The translations under genes and the position numbers were made by a program. 64,000 bases of DNA, from the NCBI RefSeq assembly GCF_005239225.2, contig NC_133287.1:10211493-10275492 (forward strand). The letters run 5' to 3'. This stretch comes from Populus alba. Taxonomy: Eukaryota; Streptophyta; Magnoliopsida; Malpighiales; Salicaceae. The notes under the pieces were generated by a model that saw only the letters and a list, made by a program, of their open reading frames with translations, made no database searches and was not told the DNA's origin. Of the stretch, positions 34,641 to 46,463 are shown piece by piece; positions within the stretch are counted from its first letter, which is position 1, and each line of letters begins with the position of its first letter.

Positions 34641-36104
34641 TTGCGAACATATATTTTTGTTTTCATATAATTATTTATAAAATAGTTACAAAAATTATGA
34701 AAAATGCTCCATTGAGGGACCATGATGATATGTGCAAAGGAACAAACCCTCTAGAATATATTTTATAATTAGATGATTATATCGTGCTACATTGCAAGGT
34801 CATATAAAAAAACTTTTTAACATAAATTAAATATGCAAGTGTTGTTACCATGTTTTCTACCAATAAGAAAAATTTTAATCATGAATTCAAGATTTTATGC
34901 ATACATTTACTAAAATAAATTGAGGATTATATACACGAATAAATATTAAAAAAAGTTCTTAATGCCAATTAAAAACTAAGTTGAAAAGCCGAGAAACAAA
35001 TACAAAAGAAGATATTTGATCTTGTGCTGCAATAGACCCTTCAATTTTTTATTTAATTACATGACAATAGTTTTTTTTATAGAAAGAGTAATGATTTAAA
35101 TTCCATTAAAATAAACTAATTTTCTACTATAATTCTTTCTTTTCTTAGTAATATTTTAAATTTGAACAAAAAATCCTAACATTGTTTTATATGTCATTCA
35201 TTAAATAAAGATAAAAAGAAATCAGATCCCATACGAAAAAAAATTCAAAATTGACAATTTAAAATGTGGATAAAGAAATACTTCTCTAATAAAAACCCTT
35301 TTATCTCATTACGGGCTCAGTTGTTTTCAGAAAATTTTCACTAGAATATTTGAATTTTGGAAAAAATCTTGTCTTAATCCCTAAACAAAGTTTTAATTAA
35401 AAAAATAATATTACAATAATTTTATATGAGTATATTAAAAATATAAGAACAACACAACACTTACGTTTTGTCGCAAGAAACATTTTTATAGTGTTATTAA
35501 AACCTTCTAAGCAAGTCAACATGGATACCTCTTGGTTCTACATCTTGCCTCACTCGAGTTTTAAATTAAACCTTGTATGAGTTAATCGTACATGACCAGA
35601 TTAATTTGACAAGTCAAAAACAACTTATACAACTTGGTCAAAACCTAGATCATCTTAAGAAAATAAATCAAAACATGGTCATTTTATTCAAATATTCAAA
35701 TAGTAAAATCTTGGATCGATTAACCCATAAAAAATATGCCCTAAGTTATGAACATGGTTTGGTTTAATAACTTTATTTTTGTAAATTTTTTTTTATTTAA
35801 TTATTCGATAATAAAAATAGATGCTCTTATAAAAGTCACCAAAAAACTATATAAAAAATAGAATAATAATGATGGGTGGTATAAAAAGAAAGTTTGCAAA
35901 TTTTATGAAAAGGTCCTTATAATTCTATTTAAAAACAAAGCAAAAATTGATTGGTATTTAATAAAGTAATACCTCAAATATATTTTGAATTAGTTTAAGA
36001 ATTAAATAAATATTATATCTAATATATTTTTAGTTATTTAATTTTAAATAAATAAATTTTCAATTAAAATAAAGATAAAAATAAGATAGGTGCGTTAGTC
36101 TAAG

Positions 36105-36313
36105 AGCGTGTTTGACAGTGTGGTAGCGGTTGCTTTTCAAATAGCTTTTTGTGCCGAAATACATGCCAATGATATTTTTTCATTTTTTAAAAATCATTTT
36201 TGACATCAGCACATCAAAACGATCCAAAAAGTACAAACCGAACTTAATTTTAACAAAAAAAAAAAATTTTAAATTTGCACCAAACGCAAGTGCAAACGCA
36301 GAGACAAACGGTT
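36105..36313. mobile_element. Small MITE (unit A)
   Basis: A 209-bp element with ends AGCGTGTTTGACAGTG and (complemented) AACCGTTTGTCTCTGC, sharing a GTTTG core. It is flanked by TCTAAG at 36099-36104 and 36314-36319. The interior has CAGCACATCAAAACGATCC and an A-rich run. The family, with a 'GAGCGTGTTTGGCAGTGTGG'-like start, is familiar in poplar DNA from general knowledge; the superfamily is uncertain (6-bp or imperfect 8-bp duplication). Confidence 0.65.
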
Positions 36314-36319
36314 TCTAAG

Positions 36320-38210
36320 TGACTTAATACTTTTAGCCCATTATCAGGTTAGGTTTGTGTGCCTAAACTCTTATTTTATTTTATTTTAAATGTTATGTTG
36401 TTTGTAGCGGCTGGTGAAGCGTTGCCCATTGGTTTTATTTTGGCCATCTCAACTAGCTGGAATCTTGCTGAAAAATCAAGTCCCTTCTCTTTGAACACAA
36501 AAGACCATATTTTAAGCATTATTTCATCTAAAAACATTTATAAAACACCTTTATAAACATCAATAAAACCTTATCTAACCTTTAAAAAATGTTTAATTAG
36601 TTAAAAAACTGAAAAAAATCTCTTGATTTTAAAAAAATCCTGAAGCATGCTCTATCTTTTCCAACAATATTATAGGTAAAAAAACATCTCAAATGATTTT
36701 TTATTGTGAAATGAAACTATTTACATAAAAAAAATAACTATTTTGGTGGCTGAAATATGGTCATTCAATAATTTTCTCTCTCCTTCCTGGTTGTACGGTG
36801 ACTCTATCTCTTCTTTCTCTAATACAAAAATCGAATCATGAGAAAATTGAAATTTTAGATCAAATATAAAAACCTTCAGAAAAAGGGATTGAAAAAGCAG
36901 AATAAAAAAGACTTTGGAGACCAAAATTCTTAAATATGCACCTAATGTATAGTGTAAAAAAAAAAGAGAGATTGGATGTTTGTTTCAAAGTCAATTTTGA
37001 TCCTTAAAATTTTAATTATTTTTAATCAATAATTGTTTTTGGACAAATCAAGCATCAAATTAATGCAAGATTTTTTTTTTTTAATATTGCAGGAATCTCA
37101 AATCAAGTTAACCAAAATAAATCATCTAGTTTAATTCCAAATAAACTCAATATAAATGGATTATATTGAAAAATAAATATGTGACAAAAGAAATTAAAGG
37201 ACTAAAAAAAGAGGAAAGCACTGTGCAAGTCTATAGTGCTTCCCCTTATATACTATAATGTATTACTAATGACTTTTAGTTAGTTTTTCAATTTAATTTA
37301 AACAAATTGAAAAACTAATTCTTGTACCCTAATCTGAGTTAAATTTTAATTTAAATAAAAAGATATTGGTTGGGCTAAATCAATTAACCCGTACTAAATT
37401 AATTCGAGTCCAATCTAAATTTGGCTTATGAACACCAAATATAAAGAAAAATGAAGCAATGTCCTTTTAATAATAAAATAAAAATCATTCCAAGAAACCA
37501 ATATCCCGGATTTTTTGGAGTCAAATACCAAGCTACATCTGATAATTATGAGCCAGACGGGCTTGATAAATAAAGATAACTGCTATGCTAATTGGTTGAT
37601 GAATTTGAGTTAGATTTTTTTTTTTTTTTTGCAAGGGACTTTTATACTTGGTCATGCATTCTAATTTTTGTGTCCATTAAATGAGTGCTCAAAAAAGGAT
37701 CAGGAAGGGAAAGTGTGCAAATGCTCTCCAAATGTACAATAGATAAGAAAAAAACAGAAAACTAATGCCAAAGAGTATGCAGACTCCTTGAAAATCTGAA
37801 ATAAAGGTTTGGAGCAAAGAATTAACCGTGTAATGATATATATATGTCCTTCTCCTCCCAAGTTCCGGAGGATTTCCACTGATCACATCCAATACTTTAA
37901 AAAAGAGAAACAGAAATAAATGAAGAAGCAAGCTATGTTTTTTTTTGCTTCTACTTCTTCAAAAATGATTTTCTTACAAGCAGGTTGTTAAGGATTATGT
38001 ACAGAACAAACTATAAGCATCCTTTGCAGATAAATAAGCTTACTGCATATCTCCCCTTCGCTGCATATCTCATCTTCTATAGAGTCTTCGTTGACACACC
38101 TTCAGTTGAAACGAATGTTCCAATCTTTGTATTTACATTAAATGCAACTCGTACTTTACTTATAAAAGAGTTCACGATAATTAAGAAATCATGTTTAGTA
38201 AAATTCTATA
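36320..38210. other. Spacer before the copia remnant, unit A
   Basis: No gene is supported. 36359-36556 is open but LTR-like in composition. AGCACTGTGCAAGTCTATAG near 37218 resembles repeat sequence. The copia 5' LTR should lie immediately before 38211, but I could not fix its left end. Confidence 0.45.
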
Positions 38211-40944
38211 TGGTATTAGAGCAAATTCTTTCTCCAACGAGACTTTCTGATATGGCCTCAATTGCAGATGCTGTCATCGTAAATTCTGAGATTCATGGCA
38301 ATGGTGATACTCATCACATTGCCTTCAATACCAGTTCTCAACTTCCCTTGAAACTAACACCCTTGAATTTTTCTTCCTGGCATGCTCAATTAATGTCCTT
38401 GATCATAGGCTATAACCTCCAAGCAAGGGGCTAGGAATATTTTTTATCCTAGGCTATTAAATAAATATATAAATATTTTTTAAAATTAATTATTAACTCA
38501 TGTACATGAATTTTTGAAATTAATAGTAAAGTTTTAATTCAAATACACTATCCAAAATATTAAAAAATAAATTTGAAAGTACATAAATTAAAACGAAAGT
38601 AAAAATAAACTCACTATTAAAATTACATCCTTTGATGTTTTGTGAAATATAATTCATCTATAATCAAATCTGAATCAATATTGTAACAACCCCTCAACCA
38701 AGATAAAATAACAATCTCATGTCAACTGGAAAACAAAGTAATTAAATTTTTTTCCTCTTTTAATTCCTTCTTCCTTCACTTGATTCTTCTCTAGATTAGT
38801 GTTTTATAAGTTGGACTTTGTAAGTTTACAATGTTATTCTCTCACTTCTTATTTTTTTCCTTGGAATTTTTTTATGTTTTTCCCTTATTTTTTTCTATTT
38901 TTCTCTCGCCGTTTCTTTTCTTTCTTTTTCTATTCTGCTTCTGCTCAGTCGGCAACATATAAAAGGAAGGAGAAGCTAATTTGTTTTATTTTTTTAATGG
39001 CAAATAACCATTTTACTTTTAATGAGTCATTTTGCTTTTATTTGACGGTTCTTTTTTTTTTGTTAGCACTACCAAGCTCCGTTCATCCTAAAATCTTAAC
39101 TAGATTTTATTCAATATATTTTAAGATCCCTCGTAAAATTTCAACTCAATCTGATGGTCGGATTGAAAATTATGTCCAATAACGTAAAACTAATCAAATT
39201 GTGATTTTTCATCAAATTTTTAAATTTCTTCAAAAATTCTGAAATTTTAATCCAAGCTAAAACATCATATTAGAAGGATCCATGCAAATTTTCAGAATTT
39301 TTTAATAACTTAATTGAGAATTATAAATTTTTCTTACATAAAACTAGTAAAATAATATTGATAGAATCTTGACCTAGGCTAAAGCCCACCTCAGCCTTTG
39401 CCATGCCTCCGCCTATGCCTCCAAGGATATATTTATGGAACTATTGTTTGTCCATCACAAACATTACATGATCCAACTACTGGATTGTCCTCTACATGCA
39501 TTTCAAATCTTGGATTCGGCGTTGTTTTCGACAAGATAACTTTTCATACAATCCTTGCATCTGTTTCTGAACCAGTACTACCACTAATTGCTACTTCCTC
39601 TGCTACTTGCAATGCCTGGTTAAAAATACAATGATTGTATGCAAATCAATCATGGACTCATGTCATGCAACTCAAGGAAGAATTCTTCGCGGTGACTGCC
39701 ATGATGGTGTTTATCCACTACCACAACTATCACAAATCAAGAAACCTCCAATGCTTGCACTTATTGGTGAAAGAACTTCTCTTGACATTTGGCACACACG
39801 TCTTGATCACCCCTCTAACAAAATCTATCGTTTTATAATTAATCATTTCTTTCTTCCTGTTTTATGTTCTTGACAATCTTTATCTCTTATTTGTTCAGCT
39901 TGTTAATGTAATAAAAGTCATTAATTGTCCTTTTCAAAAACATCTCTTATAAGCACTCATTCTCTAAAATTATTTATACAGATATATAAGGGCTAACAAC
40001 ATCAAATTCTATTGATGGTTTTTGATATTATTCTTTATTAATGGATCATTTCACAAAGTCCTGCTGGCTATTTTTGATTCATCATAAAAATGATGTTAGA
40101 TCCATATTTATTCGGTTAAAAGGATTTGTTGAAAAATAATTTGGCTTTCAAATTAAGAATTTATACTCCAATAATAAGGGTGAGTATTAGTCTTTGTCAA
40201 TTTCTATCCTCTAAGTCTATAAGCATAATCACCACTACTCCACATACACCATAACAAAATGGGACAAGTGAACGTCAACATCATCACATTGTCGAGATAG
40301 GTCTCACGTTGCTTCATCAAGCGCATCTTCTACTGTCATACTAGATGTATGCATTTCAAATTGCAATTTATCTTATCAACCATATGCCAACACCTATTCT
40401 ACAAAAATAAAAGTCCTTTTGAAAGCCTATTTGGTCGTCCACCAAATTATCAAAAACTTCATACTTTTGGATGTCGATGTTTTCCATGGCTCAAACCTTA
40501 CAATCACAACAAAATGCAACCAAAGTCTAAGCCATGTATTTTCCTTGGTTACTCAAGCACTCAAAACGCATATACATGCATGAATATTAATTCATCTCGT
40601 CTCTATATTTCAAAACACGTCATCTTTGATGAAACTGTCTTTCCCTACACTTCCTCTACCATTGTGTCACCACAAAAAACTGTCAGGGCATGATACTCTC
40701 CACCATACCAGTAGTACCACGTCCAGAACAAACACCACCCAGACACTCATCAATGACAACTACTCCTCCTGTTGTTCCTTCATCTACACCACTTATACAG
40801 ATTCCAGTCCTCCTCTCTGCACCATCAGAGAACAGGTCAGGCACACAGCTACCATCCTCAAACCTCTTCACTTGAAAATCACAAGTTTTACCCTTCTCAT
40901 TCACTCCCTAGTCACCGGCCACCTTGGATCCTTTACCCGTTAAT
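38211..40944 (+). mobile_element. Degenerate Ty1/copia LTR retrotransposon (unit A), no RT or RNase H seen
   Basis: The primer-binding site TGGTATTAGAGCA (38211-38223) matches the initiator-Met tRNA type used by copia elements. A gag start follows (PLKLTPLNFSSWHAQLMSL, about 38340-38420). After a nested insertion the gag continues (HTILASVSEPVLPLIATSS, about 39540-39600) and meets a stop. A jump in frame near 39680 then leads straight into the pre-integrase domain (DGVYPLP ... SLDIWHTRLDHPSNK), so late gag and protease are missing. The integrase core is decayed (40,000-40,250), and the integrase C terminus reads SPFESLFGRPPNYQKLHTFG at about 40410. A proline-rich linker follows with several frames. 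The element is dead and predates the segmental duplication. Confidence 0.85.
38424..39417. mobile_element. Insertion of 994 bp nested in the copia gag (unit A)
   Basis: The gag reading frame is interrupted exactly between two copies of CCTCCAAG (38416-38423 and 39418-39425), and the frame would be continuous without the insert and one copy. An 8-bp duplication suggests a hAT-type element. Terminal inverted repeats are weak (left CAAGGGGCTAGGAATA, right complement CATAGGCGGAGGCATGG), so the class is uncertain. No transposase is seen; a CT-rich open frame at 38799-39182 is low complexity. Confidence 0.65.
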
Positions 40945-42398
40945 TTTTATTTGTTGTTCTTACATAATTTCACATCCAAGGTAACCCACAACACTCTAAT
41001 TGATCCAATTCTAGATAATTTTACATTTTTTTTTTCCAAATTGTATTCAAGAAACTAATTTCAATTTAAGATAATTGCACAATTTCAAACTGAATTTAAG
41101 CTAATTCATAAAATTGAGTTTATGACTCCTTAGTTTAGGATAATCTAAATTTCAATTCTTAATTGGTTGAAAAATTCCACCCCTTCCCTCCGAGCATGCA
41201 GCCGCCCCCCACTCCTTTTCTTCTTATAATTTTTATATTTGTTTCTTGCAATTTCTCTTGTTAATGATGTTTTCCTTACAAACTTATCCAAGACTTGTAA
41301 AATTTTGTTAAGCTTTGGTGTGTCTCTCTCAATTTTTTTATGGAAAAATATGAAATTCTCCCCTTTTCTTAGTGTTTTCTGCTGGCTTCAAGGAGGAAGA
41401 AATGTTGTAGTTATAATCTCATTATTCTTAATTACACTTTGACCCATTTCATTTCCTTTTTCACAATTTGAGTCATACTTCTTTTGTCTTTAATAATATT
41501 TTTAATTAATTGAATTATTCATATATTTTTATATTTTTTTGTATAAGTTTGTTCTCAGGGTTTTACAATTTTACTTCTTCTTTCTTCTCTTCCTTTCTCT
41601 CAACACAATCAACGTGGTCTGTTGTCTTTCTCAATTTTACAATCCACAATATTATTGTGTGTTGAGCTCGAATGAAAGCTCAAGACCTTTAAGTTTCTTT
41701 GTAATTTTTTTTATCCACCCAATCACTCTCTAACTATATTCATGATATGAGCGTAAGTATGATTATTAATTAATAATTGTTTTGCTTACTTTCTAACCCA
41801 AGCACATATAAAACCTATCCAAGCGATAATTAATAATATGCAATCAATAGTTATAACCTTCGTAAATAAGAATTAAACAAATCAGATATTTTAGGCTATT
41901 TATATAGTTTTTTTTTTCTAAATAAAAGAAATCATATGACATCTTTGTTATTATACACGCAAAAACAAAACCTCATAAAACTCGTTTTTATCTTTTTGTT
42001 GTTGCAGACTTTTTTTGTTGACATGTTTTTTAATTCTTCTATGTTATGTTAGTTTTTTAAAATTTCTAAAGGAATGCTTTGAGCTATTTATTAAAAATAA
42101 TTAAATTTGAAATTTATCAAATTATAATATTTGTTTTTTAAATATGAATGATTGTATATAAAGTTTGATGATTTTGATTATATTATTATGTTTGGTTCTT
42201 AAAGTGTATAAAAGAAATTTAAGGGATCATGGGTCTCTTAGTTGGTTTTTAATTCTTTTAGTCTCATTGCTTTAGATTTGTGTGTGTTTATCAAATTTTA
42301 AAAAAATTACAGTAACAAAATATGGTTATCCAAAGACTTAAATGTTACCATGCATCATATAGATGCATATTATTGCATACAATTTATACTAGTACAAT
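40945..42398. other. Spacer between the copia remnant and the ECA1-like gene, unit A
   Basis: AT-rich with LTR-like stretches (for example GTTCTCAGGGTTTTACAATT near 41551). This may include the remains of a 3' LTR or another element. No gene is supported. Confidence 0.45.
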
Positions 42399-42785
42399 TC
42401 AAGATATAATAGAAAGGGTTGAAGCAACAGGTGCTAAAGCTATAATAGCATCACAATGGTTCCAAATTTGGTTACCCTTGGCTACAACAAAAGTTACCTT
42501 TTCCTTCGGCACTGTTGAAATGAATAATTTTATGAAATCATTATGACAAGCTTTTCCAGTTGTTATATGTTTTTGGCAACAATATTCTGATGGAGTATTG
42601 TTGTTGTATATACTATTAGAGATTTCTATTGCACAATGTTTTGTCACCTTTGCATGACACTCTTTCAAATATTGAGAAAACTTTGGATTTTCTTTATAAG
42701 TACGAATTGCAAATCCTGGTGTAATGATAAGTATATCAATAAAAAAGAATAGAGTTGAAGAGATGTTTTTGCTAAAACTTCCCAT
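42399..42785 (-). CDS. ECA1-like secreted cysteine-rich protein, prolamin-like domain (copy A)
   Basis: The frame encodes 128 residues from MGSFSKNISS. An upstream in-frame Met (42836) sits about where transcription should begin, given the minus-strand TATA at 42861-42869, so the internal Met was chosen. Residues 1-26 form a signal peptide (TLFFFIDILIITPGFA). The mature part has six cysteines, C43, C51, C69-C70, C80 and C111, in the C...C...CC...C...C order of the prolamin-like (ECA1/EC1, DUF1278) family. Family members such as Arabidopsis EC1 are secreted from the egg cell or other reproductive tissue and act at fertilisation. The role of this gene is inferred only from the fold. It is divergently arranged with the BAHD gene, starts about 600 bp apart. 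A decayed relative is at 6440-7066. Confidence 0.8.
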   Translation of the reverse strand: MGSFSKNISSTLFFFIDILIITPGFAIRTYKENPKFSQYLKECHAKVTKHCAIEISNSIYNNNTPSEYCCQKHITTGKACHNDFIKLFISTVPKEKVTFVVAKGNQIWNHCDAIIALAPVASTLSIIS

Positions 42786-42860
42786 GTTTTTTATAGCAAT
42801 ATATTCTTGTACTTGATAACAATTTGAAGGATGCAAATAAAATAATATCCTACAAGTCTA

Positions 42861-42869
42861 ATTTATAGG
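42861..42869 (-). promoter_or_regulatory. TATA box of ECA1-like copy A
   Basis: The minus strand reads CCTATAAAT, 76 bases before the ATG at 42785. Conserved in copy B (60382-60390) and recognisable upstream of the pseudogene. Confidence 0.6.
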
Positions 42870-43325
42870 TAAGAAAATACTTCGAAACATTTTATTAATT
42901 TGATAGCATTGATTAATATTTGTATGTTAAGAGTACATGAAATCCATTGCAAGAAGTTAGTTCTTGTTGAAAAAGAGTGTTCAAGAGGTTTTAGCATTCA
43001 AGTATAATTAAGTAATTATGAGTTACATTTATATAAGAAGACTAATTCTAAGAAAAAGATTAATAAATTTAAAAAATTGCTCAATAACTTCACTACGTTA
43101 GTGTAATAACAGAATCCAATTAGAGTGTTTACAAATTTGTTAAAATTTGGAAACATTCTAACATCCATTGCAAGCTAATTGAATGGTTTATAAATATAGA
43201 GATAACATACAAATTCTAGTTATGTTAATATTATTATGTAACTCTTGTTTTTAATATGAACTTAATGCATGCATTTATCTCACCTTAATTGTAACTCTTA
43301 CTAGTAATAAAATGCTACAACACAC

Positions 43326-43332
43326 TATAAAA
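43326..43332 (+). promoter_or_regulatory. TATA box of BAHD copy A
   Basis: TATAAAA in CACACTATAAAAGATTG, 63 bases before the ATG at 43389, implying a short leader of about 30 bases. Confidence 0.75.
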
Positions 43333-43388
43333 GATTGTGAAATTTTTTTGGAGTTCTCAACTCATCACGTCTAGCTTCTATATATTTC

Positions 43389-44819
43389 ATGGCTCCTCAA
43401 GATTCTGTTAAAGTACTAGAGCTCTGCCAAGTTGCCCCGGCCTGCAACTCACCCGAGTCAGTCACCAACTTCTCTCTCCCTCTCACTTTCCTAGACATTG
43501 CTTGGTTCAAATTTCCTCCAGCTCAGCAAATTATATTTTATGAGCTCACCGAGTCAAGTCCTACCTTCTTCAATTTAGTAATCCTCCCCAGGCTAAAAAA
43601 ATCACTCTCCCAAGCACTATTCCATTTTCTCCCACTTGCTGGCCACCTAGTGTGGCCAGAAAACTCCCAAAAACCCATCCTCTTATACACTCTAAATGAT
43701 GCAATTTCACTCACGATAGCCGAGTCAAATGCAGACCTCAGTCATCTCTCAGGGAATGAAACTCGGCAAGCAATCGAATCGTTTCCATATATCCCTGAGC
43801 TACCAACATCTGACACTAAAGCTTCAGTGATCGCTTTGCAAATAACATTGTTTCCTAACAAAGGGTTTTCTATTAGCATCGTTTGTCATCATGGAATTCT
43901 TGATGGGAAATCTGCTACAACTTTCATCAAGGCATGGGCCTATATATGCAAACACCTAGAAAATGATCAACAACCTTCGTTACCTAGTGAGCTAACCCCA
44001 TTTTTGGACAGGGGAGTTATCAAGGATGCACATGGACTTGAAATGATCTTCTTGAACCAATGGTTAGCACTGACCAGGTCGGATATAAAGTCCGACTCTC
44101 GAAGCTTGAAGTTGGTGTCAAACATGGCAGTGTCACCTGACGTAGTTCGAGCCACATTTCAGTTGACTCGTGAAGACATAGAGATCTTAAGGGAAACAAT
44201 ATCGTCCCAGTTGGAAAAGGTCCATAAAGAAGAGCTAAAACCAACAAAACAACTGGACTACATGTCAACTTTTGTACTTACATGTGCTTATACAGTAGTT
44301 TGCATGGTGAAAGCCAGAGGAGGGGATAATAATAGAAAGATTTACTTTATATTCTCAGCAGATTGTAGGGGCAGATTAGACCCTCCGATTCCACAAAATT
44401 ATATTGGTAACTGTATTAGCAGCCAACACATTGTTATCAAGGCAGGAGTTTCCATGGAGGAATGCGGGGTTGCAATGATAGCAGAGAGGATTAGTGGCAT
44501 GATAAAAGGGCTAGAGAAGGGACTTTTTGAAGGAGCTAAGGAGAGACTACTTGAACTGGCTTCTATAGAACCGGGTGCAGAAATCATTGGGGTTACTGGA
44601 TCCACCCGATTTGAGGATTACAGCTGGGATTTTGGATGGGGAAGACCCAACAAAGTGGAGTTTACAGGAAATGCTAGGGGAGGAGTTATTTCTTTGGCAA
44701 GGAGTAGAGAGGGAAATGGTGGTGTTGAGATTGGTTTGGCCTTGAAGAGGCATGAAATGGAAAATTTAGTTTCGTTCTTTGTTAACGACCTCAAAAATTT
44801 TGCACAAATCTCAAAATAG
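43389..44819 (+). CDS. BAHD acyltransferase, phenolic-glycoside malonyltransferase-like (copy A)
   Basis: The frame encodes 476 residues without an intron, a normal BAHD length. The catalytic HxxxD motif is HHGILDGKS with His168 and Asp172, and the structural DFGWG motif is at 414-418 (DFGWGRP). HHxxLDGKS together with NYIGNCIS near 340 resembles the clade of anthocyanin and phenolic glucoside malonyltransferases, so malonyl-CoA and a flavonoid or phenolic glycoside are the likeliest substrates. That specificity is inference. There is no signal peptide, and BAHD enzymes are cytosolic. The N terminus (DSVKVLELCQVAPACN) is also typical of the group. It is transcribed away from the ECA1-like gene, with a TATA box at 43326. 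Copy B differs at residues 9, 12, 314 and 406. Confidence 0.93.
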   Translation: MAPQDSVKVLELCQVAPACNSPESVTNFSLPLTFLDIAWFKFPPAQQIIFYELTESSPTFFNLVILPRLKKSLSQALFHFLPLAGHLVWPENSQKPILLYTLNDAISLTIAESNADLSHLSGNETRQAIESFPYIPELPTSDTKASVIALQITLFPNKGFSISIVCHHGILDGKSATTFIKAWAYICKHLENDQQPSLPSELTPFLDRGVIKDAHGLEMIFLNQWLALTRSDIKSDSRSLKLVSNMAVSPDVVRATFQLTREDIEILRETISSQLEKVHKEELKPTKQLDYMSTFVLTCAYTVVCMVKARGGDNNRKIYFIFSADCRGRLDPPIPQNYIGNCISSQHIVIKAGVSMEECGVAMIAERISGMIKGLEKGLFEGAKERLLELASIEPGAEIIGVTGSTRFEDYSWDFGWGRPNKVEFTGNARGGVISLARSREGNGGVEIGLALKRHEMENLVSFFVNDLKNFAQISK

Positions 44820-46463
44820 TTCTTCAAATTATGATTCAATTCTCAATAAAGCTTCAAAGATTTTCTCACTGGGCGTCGACAGATTCAGTAAGTCAAATTT
44901 CAGTCCCTAATCTGTTGCAAGAGTTTGATTATGTATTTTCTTATGATTATTTTTTTTCAAAAAAATGAGGGAGTATAATAAAAAGTGGATCTCTGAGGTC
45001 TTAATTTATTGTGCTAATGAATGTAATGTAACTTGTTTGTGTAAAGTTACAACAACCTTGAGGCATTTTAGTCGAATAATGCTATAAAGTTTTGCACTCT
45101 TAATCATAATTCAGGCTCTGCTTTCCTTGCCAACAGACCCATGCCATGATGGTTAGCTTAATCATAATGTAGTGGCCATATCTGGCCATGTTCCAGCATC
45201 TGTAGCCAGATAGGTTTATCATCCAATAGCAGGTGCTACTCTATAGCTCTTCGTAATGCTTTCTTAAAACCTTAGAGTAACTCATGTAGAAAATATATTT
45301 TTTTAGATAAATATTTTAAAATACCCACATATGATGATATGGTTAAATATAATGTATTGGGCTAGAGGAACTCCAACCAGGTTATATATATTTAATAATA
45401 TAGAAGTATAATTACTGTTCAAAATATTATTTTGTTTTATTTAATATAAATATCAATACATAATCAATGCTATAATTATTTTTTTCAAATTATAAAGTAA
45501 CTTAACGAATAATAATTATAAAAGCATTAATTGTTTTACCCTGTGAAAATGGATGTACAAAATACATTTGTAAATATAGAAGTATTAACAACTTGTAAAA
45601 GTTTTACCTCTATCAACATGCAAGAAGACTTCGAAGAGAACTCGGCATTAAATGAAAGTCCTCAAGTAATTCTATTTTTATTATTTTTTTTAAGGCAGTG
45701 TTTGGTTATAATTTTTAGGATAAAAATGATAAAGGTAACATAAACAAAAATATATTTAGTTGAAGCAATATAATAACTCTTGAACTTTCAAGAACTTTAT
45801 CCTCATTTCCAATATATAATCAAGTATATAAAAATCTTCATAAATTCCTTTTTTTTTTCTTGTAATTCGATTCAAATTTCATAACCTAAAATAATATGGT
45901 TATACTCCTTTAAGGTTTTTTAAATCTTTATCGCAGAATCTCTTCTAAAAAAGAACATTCTCAAGTGTCAACATATGCAACCAAACACATATCAATACTC
46001 AATTCTTGATCCAACCATATGAGATTATATCTCATCAACAAAACTTCATCTCAACCATAATTTTCATCACCCTTCAAGCATAATCACAAATGTTGTTTTA
46101 GCAACAAAGGCATTTGCAAATGAATTTAGAAAAATGACTTTTACACCTTAGAAATTGTAAGCATTAAAATTAATAAAACTTAAGTTAACTCTTACATATG
46201 TACTAAAACAAACATTGAGATTCCATTATATGAAAATATAAATTCTATTATTTACAATAATAATAAAAAAAATATATCACAATATTCATAATCACTACCA
46301 AGAATTACTAAAGGAATCATAATAATAGGTTATTGCTCCTAGCATATCTGAGATGTTCCTAAGACAAACAATTAACATTTCAATGCTTTCAAATATTAAC
46401 ACAACATTAGGACATACTATCAATAATTATTTTTTTTATAAAAAAAGTTAATCTACAAAATAC
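44820..46463. other. 3' spacer behind BAHD copy A
   Basis: AT-rich, with no gene supported. Against its partner (62338-63987) there are roughly 17 substitutions in 1.64 kb, far more than in the left part of the unit. Confidence 0.6.

Larger units (their letters stand above)
30851..36098. other. AT-rich spacer of unit A
   Basis: About 5 kb without a supportable gene. Short frames are low-complexity or rich in F, I and K. It includes two further patches of the ~160-bp repeat family, near 32260-32830 and 34300-34640. The counterpart in unit B is 48375-53618. Confidence 0.6.

Noticed and set aside
37985..38220. N-terminal half of a 149-codon frame as protein-coding
   Set aside because: This part precedes the copia primer-binding site and so is LTR/leader sequence; only the end of the frame is gag-like.
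38799..39182. 127-codon open frame rich in F, S and Y
   Set aside because: Lies in a T/C-rich part of the insertion nested in the copia element; low complexity, with no domain.
43967..44839. Antisense open frames over the BAHD gene
   Set aside because: Shadows of the coding strand, repeated identically in copy B, with no family features.
45531..45743. 70-codon frame beginning MDVQNTFVNIEV
   Set aside because: Ends in T-rich sequence and is broken in unit B by an extra A; no family recognised.
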